DNA of 44,687 bases, taken from assembly GCA_014801865.1 (NCBI GenBank), contig JAAVDH010000009.1:23243-67929 (forward strand), read 5' to 3'. Below are positions 43,513 through 44,687 of this stretch, piece by piece; within the stretch, counting starts at the first letter, position 1, and each line of letters starts with the position of its first letter. This DNA is from Bacteroides sp. GTDB taxonomy: Bacteria > Bacteroidota > Bacteroidia > Bacteroidales > Muribaculaceae. A program made the position numbers and the translations under genes. The notes under the pieces were generated by a model. It was not told where the DNA came from and made no database searches. It saw only the letters and a list, made by a program, of their open reading frames with translations.

Positions 43513-44418
43513 ATGAAAAAATCTCCGTTCATGTGGGTAGCCGTAGGGCTCCTCGTGCTGCTGCTGATAGCGATAGGCTTTGGCGTGACTCAGGTGGCTT
43601 CATTGAAAAATGAAGTAAACGAAACACGTCTGCTCAACGAGCAGCTTCAGCTCACCAATGACCAATTATCGCTGGCCAACGAGTATGAAGCCATCAACTC
43701 AGAGTTTCTTAAATACGAAGATCAGGCTGTGCAGCTGGCCAACGACACAATCCTGGCCAAATATACAGCTGCCAAGAACAAGGTGGAACAGCTCCTTAAG
43801 GAACTCAACACCGAGAAGTCAAAAAGCAAGAAACGCATATCGGAGCTTCAGGACGAAATATCCACACTGCGCGGTCTGCTGCGTCACTACATAGCGCAGA
43901 TAGACTCACTTAATAAGGAGAATGCTGCTCTGCGCAACGAAAATGCCGAAATCAAGAGCCGTAACCTCGACTTGTCATCAAAGGTGCAGGAGGTATCTAA
44001 GAAGAATGAAGCTCTCAGCGAGCGTATGACCCTGGCCGAGAAGCTCAATGTGACCGGTGTGACCCTCACTCCGTTAAAGAAGAACGGCAAGAGCGAGAAG
44101 AACATTACCAAGGCATATCAGCTCATGGTGACCTTCACCATTCCTCAGAACAACTCTACTCCCGTAGGTACAAAGACCATATACATGCGTATCACCAATC
44201 CTGAAGGCACTCTGCTCGGCAATGCCGGCAACTTCCCCTTCGAGGGTTCGAGCATACCCTGCACGGCCAAGAAGGTGATAGAGTATTCAGGCGACGAGAT
44301 GAGCGGAGTGAAAATCTATTGGGATGTGACCACAACACTTACCCCAGGAGATTACACTGTGGAACTCTTTGCCGACAACTACCGTCTGACATCGCGACAC
44401 TTCCAGTTTAAGAAGTAG
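43513..44418 (+). CDS. Membrane-anchored coiled-coil protein of unknown function
   Basis: A 301-residue protein not assigned to a named family. Residues 8-28 (WVAVGLLVLLLIAIGFGVTQ) form a single membrane anchor. Residues about 30-175 are a long coiled coil with leucine heptads (LKNEVNETRLLNEQLQL, RISELQDEISTLRGLL, IDSLNKENAALRNENAEI). Residues about 185-301 form a beta-rich domain (AYQLMVTFTIPQNNSTPVG, TIYMRITNPEGTLLG, GDYTVELFADNYRL). The charge pattern suggests the coiled coil and beta domain are periplasmic. It lies 102 bases downstream of secA, but the intervening hairpin argues against strict co-transcription. It could scaffold an envelope complex; this is inference only. Confidence 0.75.
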   Translation: MKKSPFMWVAVGLLVLLLIAIGFGVTQVASLKNEVNETRLLNEQLQLTNDQLSLANEYEAINSEFLKYEDQAVQLANDTILAKYTAAKNKVEQLLKELNTEKSKSKKRISELQDEISTLRGLLRHYIAQIDSLNKENAALRNENAEIKSRNLDLSSKVQEVSKKNEALSERMTLAEKLNVTGVTLTPLKKNGKSEKNITKAYQLMVTFTIPQNNSTPVGTKTIYMRITNPEGTLLGNAGNFPFEGSSIPCTAKKVIEYSGDEMSGVKIYWDVTTTLTPGDYTVELFADNYRLTSRHFQFKK

Positions 44419-44450
44419 CACATAGAGGCGTATTCAATCACACACATAAC

Positions 44451-44505
44451 AGCGATGACCGAAAGTGTCGGGATTTCATACTTATCCTCCACTTCGGTCA
44501 TCGCT
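44451..44505. terminator. Hairpin after the coiled-coil gene
   Basis: AGCGATGACCGAAAGTG (44451-44467) and CACTTCGGTCATCGCT (44490-44505) pair over 16 bp with one bulged A and a 22-base loop. It is 33 bases after the stop codon; no T-run follows. The long loop resembles that of the hairpin after secA. Confidence 0.6.
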
Positions 44506-44509
44506 ATTG

Positions 44510-44570
44510 AGTTTAAGAAACTGTTTAATAGAGTGTTTGAATTTAGAAACTGTTTAAATTTATGTCAGAT
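44510..44570. repeat. Cluster of AAACTGTTT and AGAGTGTTTG repeat motifs
   Basis: TTTAAGAAACTGTTTAA (44512-44528), AGAGTGTTTGAATTT (44530-44544) and TTAGAAACTGTTTAAATTT (about 44543-44561) lie in succession. The same motifs appear singly at 9997-10013, 19669-19682, 26361-26376 and 26469-26565. No gene is present in 44419-44687. Confidence 0.6.
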
Positions 44571-44616
44571 TTTTTACTACATGCCGTGTGCTCTGATTTT
44601 GAGCTATTTTTGGCGT

Positions 44617-44687
44617 ATTTTGCCAAGATTTCGTCAGTCACGATGCCCGCATCGCTCCTTCCTCAACTTGCAAAATCCATCCAAAAA
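44617..44687 (-). repeat. Diverged relative of the structured repeat core (partial at window edge)
   Basis: Read on the minus strand, an outer stem (44667-44676 with 44617-44627, ATTTTGC(C)AAG) encloses a 12-base linker TTGAGGAAGGAG, an inner hairpin CGATG-CGGG-CATCG (44641-44654) and a 13-base linker TGACTGACGAAAT. This mirrors the core of copies 1 and 2 (linkers of 13 and 13 bases, TGATGGTGAAGGC and AACTGAGACAGAG) with different stem sequences. The terminal repeats are not seen here and the element may continue past the window. Confidence 0.5.

Overview
The window is a chromosomal segment from a Bacteroidales bacterium, most likely a gut Muribaculaceae (S24-7) relative. The signs are a Bacteroides-type serine palmitoyltransferase, an RprX/RprY-like sensor-regulator pair, CotH and sialidase proteins with short type IX-like C-terminal tails, DUF4105, a SecA of over 1100 residues with a SEC-C zinc tail, and promoters of the Bacteroidetes type (TTTG near -33, TAnnTTTG near -7) rather than sigma-70 boxes. 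No rRNA, tRNA, CRISPR array, prophage or intact insertion sequence was seen. The family assignment is inferred from gene content and was not searched.

Layout. Bases 1-6660 are mostly minus-strand genes: the 5' part of dnaE, a secreted CotH protein, a pRiA4b ORF-3-like acidic protein, serine palmitoyltransferase, a Crp/Fnr regulator and a bile-acid-symporter-family (BASS) transporter. Bases 6798-8928 are plus-strand: a lipoprotein, mltG and a DUF2007 protein. Rubrerythrin and a response regulator/histidine kinase pair follow on the minus strand. The kinase diverges from an outer-membrane beta-barrel gene, and two 18-bp direct repeats lie between the two promoters. Bases 14722-21114 carry a secreted M16 peptidase, a DUF349 coiled-coil protein and a polyprenyl-phosphate sugar transferase. 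Bases 21175-26887 hold a sodium:alanine symporter, a copper P-type ATPase with metal-binding domains at both ends, a CDF metal transporter and thioredoxin. Bases 27185-35555 encode a U32 (RlhA-like) protein, a large modular sialidase and a lamin-tail/CotH protein. Bases 35878-44418 encode galE, a DUF4105 membrane protein, a phosphatase-fold protein lacking its metal ligands, secA and a membrane-anchored coiled-coil protein.

How the genes work together. The content is mainly housekeeping (replication, secretion, envelope and sphingolipid synthesis) plus gut-surface functions (sialic acid release, CotH proteins, outer-membrane receptor) and stress or metal handling (rubrerythrin, thioredoxin, copper and CDF transporters).

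The most unusual signal is in the gaps between genes. Two copies of a ~178-bp element with ~23-bp terminal inverted repeats (2548-2724 and 35594-35772) share a nested stem-loop core. A diverged relative at the right edge (44617-44687) keeps the same stem and loop lengths while the stem sequences differ. Further short repeats (AAACTGTTT-type, AGAGTGTTTG-type and AGAGTTCGG-type) recur near gene ends, especially around trxA.
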